Positions 1-8,903 of a stretch of 64,000 bases of DNA are shown here, piece after piece. The position numbers and the translations under genes are program-made. Every line of letters begins with the position of its first letter. The stretch's first letter is position 1. The DNA lies in the NCBI GenBank assembly GCA_041695085.1, contig JBGFRO010000009.1, positions 66,925 to 130,924 of the forward strand, given 5' to 3'. Under the pieces are notes generated by a model. It did no database searches and was not told the DNA's origin. It saw only the letters and a list, made by a program, of their open reading frames with translations. This DNA comes from DYFT01 sp041695085. GTDB lineage: Bacteria; Bacteroidota; Ignavibacteria; UBA10030.

Positions 1-630
1 GGCTGCAAGTCGCACGGCCGGACTCATTTGACCGAATTGTCCCTGTCGACCGACGCCGGGAGCAGGTGGCGCAGCATTGGCCATCCCAAGAAGCTCCGAG
101 TCGGTGAGCCGCTTTGCCGGGGCATCCCAGAGCGCCTCGAGCTTGCGAGGGTCTGAAAGCAAGACAATCTTTCCTTTGAGCTTGCCTGCGTATTGCGCGA
201 GGTCTTCCTCTTTCTTCACATCGAGATGCACAACCTCGGCGCGCACGGTACCTTTCGTCGATGGGGACCATGCTTTCGGATAGGCGATGAGCGGATGGGC
301 ACGCGGTGCGATGACATTGGCATGGAGCTTCTTCAACGTCCAGCCCCGACCGACGGGTGCCCATGGTTCCGTGCGGATGTTTTCCAATCCCCAAGAGGCC
401 ATCTGTTTCTTCGCCCATTCAACTGCTTCGTCATAATCCGGTGACCATGAAAGACGCGGACCATACACATCCGTGAGATAACTGAGTGTCTCCATAATCT
501 GCGACCTGTTCCATCCTTCGTCGCGTATCTTTGCGACGGCAACGGTGTCGATTTTTTCTACAACCGCTTGTCCGATTCCGACGAAAGAGAAGACCAGCGT
601 CAAAACAAGGAGAGAAAAGACGCGTTTCAT
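1..630 (-). CDS. Secreted M28-family peptidase, N-terminal part (runs off the window)
   Basis: The first 210 codons of a gene whose 3' end lies beyond the window edge. It starts with a signal peptide (MKRVFSLLVLTLVFSF and on to about residue 22), then a helical segment containing SYLTDVYGPRLSWSPDYDEA and WAKKQMASWGLENIRTEPW, which is the typical entry into secreted zinc aminopeptidases of the M28 family. Residues from about 115 (RAEVVHLDVKKEEDLAQYAG, then KGKIVLLSDPR) look like a PA-type insert domain, common in this family. The zinc-binding catalytic domain would be in the missing part, so activity cannot be judged. An AAGGAGG ribosome site lies just upstream of the ATG (complement of 628-630). 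Probably a periplasmic or extracellular exopeptidase; family assignment by recognition of the N-terminal pattern. Confidence 0.8.
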   Translation of the reverse strand, partial: MKRVFSLLVLTLVFSFVGIGQAVVEKIDTVAVAKIRDEGWNRSQIMETLSYLTDVYGPRLSWSPDYDEAVEWAKKQMASWGLENIRTEPWAPVGRGWTLKKLHANVIAPRAHPLIAYPKAWSPSTKGTVRAEVVHLDVKKEEDLAQYAGKLKGKIVLLSDPRKLEALWDAPAKRLTDSELLGMANAAPPAPGVGRQGQFGQMSPAVRLAA

Positions 631-792
631 CAATGAATTCCTCCTTCAATGAAGTGAGTGATAAAGATGAGAAAGCACCGCCGAACGAGAATCAAACGAA
701 TGAAACGAAAAAAAGTGTCGCGGAAAAACGCATAAAGTGGAAAAGTCTGTGCCAAGCATAGAGAGAGAAATGTCAAAATACGGACGGTGAAC

Positions 793-2505
793 TCATCTCC
801 TCTTCCGATATGCGATCTTCCCTCCCACAATTGTGTATACCACTTCCGTCGTCAAGATTTCTTCTTCCGGTATCGTCAGTATGTCTTTTGACAAAATGGT
901 GATATCGGCAAGCTTTCCCGGCGTGAGCGAACCTTTGAGGTCTTCTTCGAACGCAGCATACGCACAATTGAGGGTGTATGACTTCAGTGCTTCCTCGCGC
1001 GTCATCCGCTGGTCCGGATAAAAGGTACTGCCGTCGGCCAATCTTCGTGTTACACTTGCGTAAAAGCTGGCAATCGGACTCACGTCTTCCACAGGTGCAT
1101 CGGTTCCGTTGGTAACGATCGCTCCGGATTTCATCAGTTTCTGCCAAACATACGCCCCTTCCTCAGACCGTTTCGGTCCGAGACGGGCCGGTACGAAGAC
1201 GGCATCAGACGTACAGTGAACTCCCTGCATTGACGCGATCACACCGAGCTTACCAAAACGCGGGATGTCGTCCGGATGGAGATGCTGCGCGTGCTCAATA
1301 CGCCAACGCACGTTTTTTGTGTCGGGATGTGCTGAGAATACTTTCTCAAAAATATTGAGCACCTCCCGGTTCGCACGGTCGCCGATCGCATGCACGCACA
1401 GTTGATACCCATGTTCAAGTGCCAGGCGTGCGCTCTCCGTGACATCTTCGATGGAGGCAGTGTTCAATCCTGTGCTGGTCGGAAGATCGCTGTACGGCTC
1501 CAGCAACCATGCGCCGCGTGGACCGAGCGCCCCGTCGATCGACCATTTGATTGCCCGAACGGTGAGGTGGTTGTTTCCATATCCGATCATCTTGTAGCGC
1601 GCGAGATTTCTGGCAAGCTCTTGATTGTTCGCGCGAATCATCACCCACAATCGCATGGGGAGATTGCCTTCATCTGCGAGCTTCCTCAAGACATCGATCA
1701 CCGAAAACGAAGAACCTGCGTCTTGAAAGCTGGTGATTCCCTTGGAAAGACATTCCTGCGCGGCCAGCTCCGCTTGACGCCGCACTTCGGCCTCGATCTC
1801 CGATTGACTCATTCCCGCGCGCGAAGCTCTGTAAACAGCCCTCACCAGATCCTGTGCTGTCTCCCGCAATAATCCGGTCGGGTTGCCGTTTGGGTCTTTC
1901 AAAATCTCTCCCCCTTTTGGATCAGGTGTCTTCGACGTGATACCCGCGAGCTCCAATGCTTTAGCATTTGCGAATCCTGCATGCCCGCTGGCGTGAGTGA
2001 GCAGAACGGGATTGTGCGGCGAGACTGCACTCAGAGAGGCGTGCGTCGGAAATCCTTCCACATTCGGTTGTGGCACCTTTTCCCACTTTTCTTGATGCCA
2101 TCCGCGACCGAGAATCCACTCCCCCGGCTTTGCCTTCGCCGCCGCTTCTTTCACTCGTATAACGATCTCATCCCACGTCTTCACGTTCATTAAATCCAGA
2201 ATCATCTTTGCCTGTCCAATTCCTAAGAAGTGACCATGTCCTTCAATGAAGCCGGGTATGGCCAGTTTTCCCGCGAGATCAATCACCTGTGTGGAGGATG
2301 TTATATATCGTTGTATCTCATCATTCGATCCGACGGCCAGGATGCGGTCGCCACGCACAGCGATAGCCTGTCCAAGGGGCAAGCGCTCGTCGACGGTCAC
2401 TATCTTCCCGTTGCGCAGAACCAGTGTCGCGAATTCTTGTTGGGCATGCGCAACGAACAATGCGCCAAGAAGAACAAGCGTTCCGATTGATACTCTGAGC
2501 TGCAT
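793..2505 (-). CDS. Secreted amidohydrolase, family 3 (YtcJ-like)
   Basis: 570 residues. I chose the ATG at 2505 because it has a GAGGAG site and opens directly into a signal peptide (MQLRVSIGTLVLLGALFVAHA); the open frame continues 28 codons upstream but without a signal. The metal-dependent amidohydrolase fold is shown by GFIEGHGHF (His-x-His at residues 90-92), HAIGDRANREVL, IEHAQHLHPDDI and GTDAPVEDVSPIASFYASVTR near the end, all hallmarks of the amidohydrolase_3/YtcJ group. These enzymes hydrolyse C-N bonds of imides, amides or formamides; the substrate cannot be told. The signal peptide places it in the periplasm or outside. It sits between two secreted peptidases, which suggests a peptide or amide scavenging role, but it is not in an evident operon with the S9 gene, which is divergent. 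Confidence 0.9.
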   Translation of the reverse strand: MQLRVSIGTLVLLGALFVAHAQQEFATLVLRNGKIVTVDERLPLGQAIAVRGDRILAVGSNDEIQRYITSSTQVIDLAGKLAIPGFIEGHGHFLGIGQAKMILDLMNVKTWDEIVIRVKEAAAKAKPGEWILGRGWHQEKWEKVPQPNVEGFPTHASLSAVSPHNPVLLTHASGHAGFANAKALELAGITSKTPDPKGGEILKDPNGNPTGLLRETAQDLVRAVYRASRAGMSQSEIEAEVRRQAELAAQECLSKGITSFQDAGSSFSVIDVLRKLADEGNLPMRLWVMIRANNQELARNLARYKMIGYGNNHLTVRAIKWSIDGALGPRGAWLLEPYSDLPTSTGLNTASIEDVTESARLALEHGYQLCVHAIGDRANREVLNIFEKVFSAHPDTKNVRWRIEHAQHLHPDDIPRFGKLGVIASMQGVHCTSDAVFVPARLGPKRSEEGAYVWQKLMKSGAIVTNGTDAPVEDVSPIASFYASVTRRLADGSTFYPDQRMTREEALKSYTLNCAYAAFEEDLKGSLTPGKLADITILSKDILTIPEEEILTTEVVYTIVGGKIAYRKRR

Positions 2506-2683
2506 CGTGACACTCCTCTCGGATGTTGGGTACGTGTGAATGATGTGGGAAACAGTGGAGAAAGTTACCAAAATCTGAGGGAATGTCAAGAATGCAATTG
2601 TCTGTTCTGTTGAATTCCATACCCCTTTTCTTTACTTTTTCGCACCCTTTCTCACCACCAACGACTCACAGGAGCGGCGTTCT

Positions 2684-5059
2684 ATGAAAAACTTGTTCTC
2701 TTCTCTTCTCCCTTTGGTTTTCTTTCTTTCACTCCTTCCCGCACAGCAAAAGGGAACCCCCGCGCAACCGACACGCGGATGGCTGACGGTGGAGACGATT
2801 ATGCGCGATCCCGTTTGGATGGGAATCTCACCGAGCAATGTGAGCTGGTCCGACGATGGGGAATGGATCTACTTCACGTGGAGGCAAAAAGGAGACGAAG
2901 CTGATTCGTTATATGTCGTGAGTGCTCGTGGTGGTACACCGAGGCGTGTTTCACTCGAGGAGCGCAAAAAACTCCCCTCCCCCGGAGGATCGTACACGAA
3001 AGACCGGTCCAAAAAAGTGTACATCAAAAGCGGCGATATTTTTCTCTACGATATCAAACGCAAACAGGAGACGCAGATAACACATACGGTGGCGGCCGAG
3101 TCAAGCCCGCAATTCGTGTTCGATGAATCGAAGATCGTCTTTCAGCGAGATGGAAATTTCTACCTTCGTTCGTTGGATCGGAACACAGAAGTGCAGTTGA
3201 CGAACCTTCAGCGCGGCTCCCGACCGAGCGATCCCTCCAAAACCGAGTTGCAGAAGTTCCTCGAACAACAACAGATGGAGCTGTTTGAAGTCTTACGTGA
3301 CAGAAAGAAGCGGCGCGAAGACCAACGCCGCCTGAACGAAGCATTGGAGATCAAAAAACCCAAACCGTATTACATCGGACAAAAAACCGCATTCGGTTTT
3401 TCACTTTCTCCGGATGAGCGGTATGTCACGTTCATACTCTCCCAATCCGCCTCGGCTGCCAAGAACACCATCGTCCCAAACTATGTAACGGAGAGCGGCT
3501 TCACCGAGGATATCAACGCACGCACCAAAGTGGGCGAACCGCAAACGACGTTCGAATTCTTCGTCTTCAACATCGCGCTCGATTCCGTCATGCAGATCAA
3601 GCCGGACAGAATACCGGGCGTGACACCGGAACCTCCAGCCGGCGATACCACAAAGCGGCGCCCGTCCCCGCGTACTGTTTCCTACAATGGACCCTACTGG
3701 TCAGATGACGGTAAAAACGCCTTTATGCAGGTCTACTCGCAAGACAACAAAGACAGATGGTTGGTATTGCTGGACCTCGCCAACGCGCAATTTGGACAGC
3801 TCCTCGATCGCCAGACCGACACTGCGTGGATTGGCGGACCCGGAATCGGCTTCTTTGGAGGACAGGTTGCCGTAGGATGGATGCCCGATCATCAACGCGT
3901 TTGGTTTCAATCGGAAGCCGATGGGTGGTCGCATCTGTACACGGTGACGATCGATGGCAAGACGAAAACTCAGCTGACAAAAGGGAAGTTTGAGATTTAC
4001 GGTCCCTCCGTTTCCCGCGAGAAGAAGCGGTGGTATTTCAGCAGCAACGAGGTACATTTCGGTGAGCGGCACTTCTATTCGATGCCGCTGGAAGGGGGAG
4101 AGCGAACACAAATCACTTCGATGGAGGGGGGCAATTTCGTCACCCTCTCGCCCGACGAAAAACGGTTGGCAATCCTGTATTCGTATTCCAACAAGAAGCC
4201 CGATCTGTATGTGATGGAAAACAAGCCGCGAGCCGCCGCAGTGCAAGTGACGGACTCACATGCAGATGAATTCAAATCGTACGACTGGCGTGCGGCGCAG
4301 GTTCTGAGATTCCGTGCTCGCGATGGCGCCGAAGTACCTGCACGGCTTTATAAACCGGAGAGACCCAATGGAGCGGCGGTGATCTTCGTTCACGGTGCAG
4401 GGTATCTTCAGAACGCACATAAATGGTGGAGCACGTACTTTCGGGAATATATGTTCCACAATCTTCTTGCCGATAAAGGCTACACGGTTCTTGACATCGA
4501 CTATCGCGCAAGCGCGGGATTAGGTCGCGACTGGAGAACGGCGATCTACCGGCATATGGGAGGTAAGGATCTCGACGATCATATTGACGGCGCGCGCTGG
4601 CTGGTGCAGGAACACGGCATCGACCCGAACCGCATCGGCATCTACGGTGGATCGTACGGCGGCTTCATCACGTTGATGGCAATGTTTACAACCCCCGGTG
4701 TGTTTGCCGCCGGCGCATCGTTGCGCCCCGTGACCGACTGGGCACATTATAACCATCCCTACACATCGAACATCCTCAATATTCCACAAGAGGACACGGT
4801 AGCGTATCGCCGAAGTTCTCCCATCTATCACGCAGATGGACTTCAAGCCGCGCTCCTCATCTGCCACGGAATGATCGACGTCAATGTCCATTTCCAAGAC
4901 GCCGTTCGACTGGTGCAGCGGCTTATTGAGTTGAAGAAAGAAAACTGGGAACTTGCCGTCTATCCACTGGAAGATCATGGCTTCATCGAACCGACAAGTT
5001 GGATGGATCAATACAAACGGATTTTGAAGCTGTTCAAAACTCATCTTCGTTCAGAGTGA
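2684..5059 (+). CDS. Secreted S9 family peptidase (prolyl oligopeptidase / DPP-IV like)
   Basis: 791 residues, with a signal peptide (MKNLFSSLLPLVFFLSLLPA). Residues about 50-520 form a beta-propeller with WD40/PD40-like repeats (for example GDIFLYDIKRKQETQITH, LSPDERYVTF, LSPDEKRLAILYS). The C-terminal alpha/beta hydrolase domain carries the oxyanion/approach segment FVHGAGYLQNAHKWW, the nucleophile motif GGSYGG with Ser657, the acid in GMIDVNV (Asp732) and His765 in EDHGF. Such enzymes cleave peptides after proline or similar residues, here outside the cytoplasm. A stretch of charged residues about 180-225 (REDQRRLNEALE) is an extra loop between propeller blades. Divergent from the amidohydrolase, with 178 bp between start codons. 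Confidence 0.93.
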   Translation: MKNLFSSLLPLVFFLSLLPAQQKGTPAQPTRGWLTVETIMRDPVWMGISPSNVSWSDDGEWIYFTWRQKGDEADSLYVVSARGGTPRRVSLEERKKLPSPGGSYTKDRSKKVYIKSGDIFLYDIKRKQETQITHTVAAESSPQFVFDESKIVFQRDGNFYLRSLDRNTEVQLTNLQRGSRPSDPSKTELQKFLEQQQMELFEVLRDRKKRREDQRRLNEALEIKKPKPYYIGQKTAFGFSLSPDERYVTFILSQSASAAKNTIVPNYVTESGFTEDINARTKVGEPQTTFEFFVFNIALDSVMQIKPDRIPGVTPEPPAGDTTKRRPSPRTVSYNGPYWSDDGKNAFMQVYSQDNKDRWLVLLDLANAQFGQLLDRQTDTAWIGGPGIGFFGGQVAVGWMPDHQRVWFQSEADGWSHLYTVTIDGKTKTQLTKGKFEIYGPSVSREKKRWYFSSNEVHFGERHFYSMPLEGGERTQITSMEGGNFVTLSPDEKRLAILYSYSNKKPDLYVMENKPRAAAVQVTDSHADEFKSYDWRAAQVLRFRARDGAEVPARLYKPERPNGAAVIFVHGAGYLQNAHKWWSTYFREYMFHNLLADKGYTVLDIDYRASAGLGRDWRTAIYRHMGGKDLDDHIDGARWLVQEHGIDPNRIGIYGGSYGGFITLMAMFTTPGVFAAGASLRPVTDWAHYNHPYTSNILNIPQEDTVAYRRSSPIYHADGLQAALLICHGMIDVNVHFQDAVRLVQRLIELKKENWELAVYPLEDHGFIEPTSWMDQYKRILKLFKTHLRSE

Positions 5060-5149
5060 ACGATCGCACGATCAACGAGGGCGCTACTTGTTGTTCGAGA
5101 AATCCGCAAACATTCGAGCTACAAACACACCTCATTGACACTACTAATC

Positions 5150-6364
5150 ATGAAAAAGACTCCTCCACCCTCCCTTGCCACCCGAGCGATTCACGGAAAG
5201 AAGCTCTTCGCTTATCAAGGCCCCCTCACCCCTCCCATCTACCAAACCTCCACGTATCGATTCGCGTCGTCCGATGATGCCATCCGTTATGCTCAAGGTG
5301 ATCCAACGGTGTACGTTTACACCCGCTATCATAATCCGACCGTCCAGGATGTGGAAGAAAAGATCGCTTTCATGGAAGGGGGAGAAGCAGCTGTTCTGTT
5401 CGCTTCTGGTATGGCTGCGATTTCCACCGCTCTGCTCTCTCTTACAAAGTCGGGGGATGAGATCATCAGCACGCCGGGGCTTTATGGGGGAACGTATCGT
5501 TGGTTTCGCGATGAGCTGCCGAAGCAGCACATCACCGTCCGGTACATCGACCCCAATCGACCCGAACAGATCGAGTCGTTTACCACCCCCGCCACGTCGC
5601 TGGTCTATCTTGAAACCCCTACGAATCCAACACTCGATCTTGTCGATATCCGCGCCGTGATGCGTCATACGCGACGAGCTGAGAAAAAGATCCGTCGCAA
5701 ACTGCCGGTCGTCATCGATAACACGTTTGCCTCCATTGTCAATCAAGATCCGTTTGCGTTCGGTGTGGATCTGATCGTGGAGAGCGCCACGAAGTATCTG
5801 GGGGGACACAGCGATATGATGTCGGGCGTTGTGATAGGACCTTCCGAGCACATCAAACGCATCCGTCAGCTGGCGAAATATCTTGGTGGATGCGCCGATC
5901 CGTTTGCTGCGTTTTTGTTGGGGAGAAGTTTGAAGACGTTCGAATTGCGCCTGCGTCGTCAAAATGAAAACGCGTTAGCACTTGCAACAGCACTGAGTCG
6001 GCACAAAAAAGTGAACCGGGTCATTTATCCCGGACTCCGCTCACACCCGAAACATGCACTTGCGAAGAGGCAGATGACCGGTTTCGGCGGCATGGTAACG
6101 ATTGAGGTGAAACCGGTCAAAACGAAGAGGCCCATTGATGCCGCCGTTACCGTCTGCGACCACCTGAAAGTCGCAGTGAATGCGATGTCCCTCGGAGGCG
6201 TCGAGTCTCTCGTCAGCATTCCCGTCTATTCCTCTCACATCTTCATGTCCGACGACGAGCTCCAACGTCACGGTGTAACAAAAGGAATGATCCGAATCTC
6301 CGTCGGCGTGGAGGGAATCGATGATTTGATTGCGGATTTTGAACAGGCGCTCGAGTTTGCGTAG
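5150..6364 (+). CDS. Cys/Met metabolism PLP-dependent enzyme (methionine gamma-lyase / cystathionine gamma-synthase type)
   Basis: 404 residues from the ATG at 5150 (a TTG five codons earlier is less likely). Signs of the family: RYHNPTVQDVEEKIAFMEGGEAAVLFASGMAAI near the N-terminus, YLETPTNPTLDLVD, VIDNTFAS, and the PLP lysine in ESATKYLGGHSD (Lys215). The C-terminal SLGGVESLVSIPVYSSHI matches the substrate-carboxylate region. The fold type I enzymes here interconvert or degrade sulfur amino acids (transsulfuration, O-acylhomoserine sulfhydrylation or methionine/cystine lyase); sequence alone does not separate these. It lies 90 bp after the S9 peptidase on the same strand. No SAM riboswitch or other leader element was recognised upstream. 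Confidence 0.9.
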   Translation: MKKTPPPSLATRAIHGKKLFAYQGPLTPPIYQTSTYRFASSDDAIRYAQGDPTVYVYTRYHNPTVQDVEEKIAFMEGGEAAVLFASGMAAISTALLSLTKSGDEIISTPGLYGGTYRWFRDELPKQHITVRYIDPNRPEQIESFTTPATSLVYLETPTNPTLDLVDIRAVMRHTRRAEKKIRRKLPVVIDNTFASIVNQDPFAFGVDLIVESATKYLGGHSDMMSGVVIGPSEHIKRIRQLAKYLGGCADPFAAFLLGRSLKTFELRLRRQNENALALATALSRHKKVNRVIYPGLRSHPKHALAKRQMTGFGGMVTIEVKPVKTKRPIDAAVTVCDHLKVAVNAMSLGGVESLVSIPVYSSHIFMSDDELQRHGVTKGMIRISVGVEGIDDLIADFEQALEFA

Positions 6365-6514
6365 GCGCGAAGACAAGAACAAAAACGAAGCGAGGGTTCG
6401 GAAGGTCACACATTCTGCACTACAACGCAAGTCTGCCAACTGTAATCTGCAATCTGCACGCTCAACATGTCTCCCTACTCACATACTTCCTACTTCCATA
6501 CTACCTAATCAACC

Positions 6515-6889
6515 ATGTCCCGCACCTTCTTTATCGCAGGAGCTATCAGCGGCTTCTTCGCAGTTGCCGCCGGCGCATTCGGGGCCCACGAATTGAAAAA
6601 CGTGCTCAGTCCCGAGATGTTCGAAGTCTTTGAGACCGCAGTACAATATCAGTTCTATCACACGTTTGCGCTGCTTATGACCGCGATGGCTCTCGACAAA
6701 TACGAGCACGCGTATTTTTCCCGCGCCGGTTGGTTCTTCCTTGCCGGCATCGTTCTCTTCTCCGGAAGCCTATACGTTCTGACGTTGACCGGACTTCGTT
6801 GGATGGGGGCGATCACGCCGCTTGGCGGTGTATCATTGCTCACCGGATGGTGGTTGTTGGGCCGGGCTTTCTGGAGCGTCGTGCAGTAA
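6515..6889 (+). CDS. DUF423 (YgdD-like) small membrane protein
   Basis: 124 residues with four predicted membrane segments. The start (MSRTFFIAGAISGFFAVAAGAFGAH) and the segments YQFYHTFALLMTAMA and FLAGIVLFSGSLYVL are characteristic of the DUF423 family. The family is widespread and its function is unknown. The gene stands alone between a PLP enzyme and a repeat-rich intergenic region that begins five bases after its stop codon. The 150-bp leader contains several short repeats of the type CTGCAA/ATCTGC that also occur near 47.4 and 48.0 kb. Confidence 0.9.
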   Translation: MSRTFFIAGAISGFFAVAAGAFGAHELKNVLSPEMFEVFETAVQYQFYHTFALLMTAMALDKYEHAYFSRAGWFFLAGIVLFSGSLYVLTLTGLRWMGAITPLGGVSLLTGWWLLGRAFWSVVQ

Positions 6890-6949
6890 TCGACCTCAAA
6901 TCCGATTTAGAGAGTCGTTACAACTGAAGTGGAGCAAGCGGGAGGAGGT

Positions 6950-7096
6950 CGAAATCACGGCACGCGGGCTGAAAAGCGATGGCGTGCGTTCAATTCTTGG
7001 CGCACTCCCGTGTCACGTCTATGACCTTCTTCCGCAGATGCGCCAAGAATTGTGGGTGGTGTGGAGGAAGAGCCATCGCGTGCGTTTGATTTCGGC
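6950..7096. repeat. Long imperfect palindrome (REP-like) inside the insertion
   Basis: The outer ends are CGAAATCA (6950-6957) and TGATTTCG (7087-7094). The centre carries a perfect 14-bp inverted repeat, CAATTCTTGGCGCA at 6991-7004 and its complement at 7039-7052. Its right-hand end, read on the minus strand, gives CCGAAATC followed by AAACGCACG, which is the same signature as the units at 17940 and 18035. It could form a large cruciform or RNA hairpin. Confidence 0.7.
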
Positions 7097-7110
7097 ACGT
7101 TTTCTTTTGT

Positions 7111-7176
7111 GAGGCTATGCAAAATGGAGGGCGAGAAGCCTTCTCGCCCACATTATTGAACTTTTTGCATAGCCTC
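7111..7176. repeat. MITE-like palindromic element, copy 1
   Basis: Perfect 14-bp terminal inverted repeats, GAGGCTATGCAAAA at 7111-7124 and its complement at 7163-7176, enclose an internal near-perfect palindrome at 7129-7149 (GGGCGAGAAG, one base, CTTCTCGCCC). The same arrangement recurs in opposite orientation at 14471-14586. No coding capacity. Confidence 0.8.
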
Positions 7177-7400
7177 GAGCGGATTCTCGCGTTGCGGGTC
7201 ATGACGTTCACCTCTGCGGTGAAGAAGAGTGTGTCCATTTCGAACGGATGTAGTTCTGCGAACCTCCGACAGAACACGCCTCTATGTCGGAATCAAGGAT
7301 CGACCGCTGTCTTGATTTTGAGTCCGATATCCCTAACTTAGTGCCGACACATCGTTTGCAGCACGACCACCGTTTGCACGCTTAGCCTTCTTTTCAAGAT

Positions 7401-8903
7401 ATGACACAAATGAATGCAGCGGAGCACATCGTCGCAGGCTCTCGGGAGGCGTATTTCGACCGTTTCCGGCGTCGGATCGTCGGGATCGATACGCGTTTCA
7501 GCACACCCTATGGTGAACAGCCCCTCGTCTATGCGGACTGGACGGCGAGCGGCCGCTTGTACGGACCGATCGAGCGCAAGCTGCTTGAATCGTTCGGACC
7601 GTTTGTTGGCAACACGCATTCCGAATCGAGCATCACCGGTTCGATGATGACGCATGCGTATCACCTTGCTCATCAGATCATCAAGAAACACGTGCACGCG
7701 GGACCGAACGACGCGCTGCTCTTTGTCGGCTTCGGCATGACAGCTGCGATGAACAAGCTTCAGCGCATCCTCGGACTCAAATGTCCGGAACAGTGGAAAG
7801 ACCACCTCCACATTCCGGAACAGCTTCGCCCCGTCGTCTTCGTTACCCACATGGAGCATCACTCCAACCAAACAACATGGTACGAAACAATCTGCGACGT
7901 CGAGGTGATCAAGCCGACGGAGGAGGGATTGGTCGATCTTGCCGATCTGCGCGAGCTCTTACACCGCTACCGTGACCGAAAGACGAAGATCGGGTCGTTC
8001 ACCGCCTGCTCAAACGTGACCGGTATCCGAACGCCGTACCGTGAGCTCGCACGCTTGATGCATGAACATGGAGGGGTTTGTTTCGTCGATTTCGCTGCCT
8101 CTGCACCGTATGACGCGATCGATATGCATCCTGCAGATCCGATGGAGCGGTTGGATGCGATCGTCTTCTCGCCGCATAAGTTTTTAGGGGGACCCGGAAC
8201 GTCCGGTGTCCTCATTTTCAATTCCGATCTGTATCATCTCGAGTCGCCCGACCAGCCAGGGGGCGGAACGGTGCTTTGGACGAATCCGTGGGGCGAGTAT
8301 CGGTATATTCCCGATATCGAAGTGCGGGAGGACGGCGGGACGCCCGGTTTTCTCCAGGCCATCAAGGCAGCGCTTGCAATTGAGTTGAAAGAAGAGATGG
8401 GATGGGAGGCGATGCATGATCGAGAGCAAGAGCTTGTAAGAAAATCCTTCGCAGAGTTGCGCCGCATCCCTCATCTGACCCTTCTGGCCGATGCACATGA
8501 AGAACGGTTAGGGATGCTTTCGTTCTACTTCGACAACATTCACTACAATCTTGTTGTCAAGCTTTTGAACGACCGGTTCGGGATTCAATCGCGCGGAGGC
8601 TGTTCGTGCGCGGGTACATACGGTCATTACTTGCTTCATGTCGATCGCTATCAATCCAAGCGAATCACCGATAAGATCGATGAAGGAGATCTCTCGTCGA
8701 AACCCGGTTGGGTACGCCTCTCCATCCATCCGACGACAACGAACGGGGAGGTGGAGTACATCGTCAACGCATTGCGAGAGATCCAGAAGCATGCTTCGGA
8801 GTGGGAGAGAGACTACACGTACGATTCGCACGCGAACGAATACCGCTTACGAACCAACGGCACAGACTTTCAGCGGGAGGTCGAGGGGTGGTTCAGGTTG
8901 TGA
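7401..8903 (+). CDS. Class V aminotransferase / cysteine desulfurase-like protein
   Basis: 500 residues, about 90 longer than SufS. PLP-binding lysine is Lys260 in FSPHKFLGGPGTSGVL; GSFTACSNVTGIRTP and VCFVDFAASAPYDAIDMHP are the cofactor-contact regions. SRGGCSCAGTYGHYLL holds Cys401 and Cys403 in the place of the persulfide cysteine loop. The N-terminal YADWTASGRLYGPIE and NTHSESSITGSMMTHAYH are typical of a distinct subgroup of large, cytoplasmic class V enzymes whose substrate is not known to me; a sulfur-transfer role is possible. Starts at ATG 7401 (ATG 7410 is an alternative). The next gene overlaps its stop by four bases, so the two are probably co-translated. Confidence 0.85.
   Translation: MTQMNAAEHIVAGSREAYFDRFRRRIVGIDTRFSTPYGEQPLVYADWTASGRLYGPIERKLLESFGPFVGNTHSESSITGSMMTHAYHLAHQIIKKHVHAGPNDALLFVGFGMTAAMNKLQRILGLKCPEQWKDHLHIPEQLRPVVFVTHMEHHSNQTTWYETICDVEVIKPTEEGLVDLADLRELLHRYRDRKTKIGSFTACSNVTGIRTPYRELARLMHEHGGVCFVDFAASAPYDAIDMHPADPMERLDAIVFSPHKFLGGPGTSGVLIFNSDLYHLESPDQPGGGTVLWTNPWGEYRYIPDIEVREDGGTPGFLQAIKAALAIELKEEMGWEAMHDREQELVRKSFAELRRIPHLTLLADAHEERLGMLSFYFDNIHYNLVVKLLNDRFGIQSRGGCSCAGTYGHYLLHVDRYQSKRITDKIDEGDLSSKPGWVRLSIHPTTTNGEVEYIVNALREIQKHASEWERDYTYDSHANEYRLRTNGTDFQREVEGWFRL

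Larger units (their letters stand above)
6894..7297 (+). repeat. Dispersed 167-bp repeat, copy A, split into 6894-6945 and 7181-7297
   Basis: Bases 6894-6945 and 7181-7297, read on the plus strand and joined, match the complement of 56736-56902 nearly base for base (landmarks ATCCGATTTAGAGAGTCG, GCGGTGAAGAAGAGTGTG, CGAACGGATGTAGTTCTG). The copy at 56.7 kb is contiguous, so here a 235-bp segment (6946-7180) has been inserted. No convincing gene product is encoded; the fragments end five bases after the DUF423 stop on one side and about 100 bp before the aminotransferase gene on the other. Confidence 0.85.

Noticed and set aside
5144..5962. A 272-codon open frame antisense to the Cys/Met PLP enzyme gene
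   Set aside because: No recognisable protein, and the sense gene has all its motifs.
7111..7176. Could be a simple transcription terminator
   Set aside because: It is not placed directly behind a gene, has no T-run after the stem, and recurs with terminal inverted repeats elsewhere.
7117..7341. Open frame through repeat copy A that resembles the frame through copy B
   Set aside because: Similarity is due to the shared repeat DNA; the frame is cut by the insertion and has no start signals.
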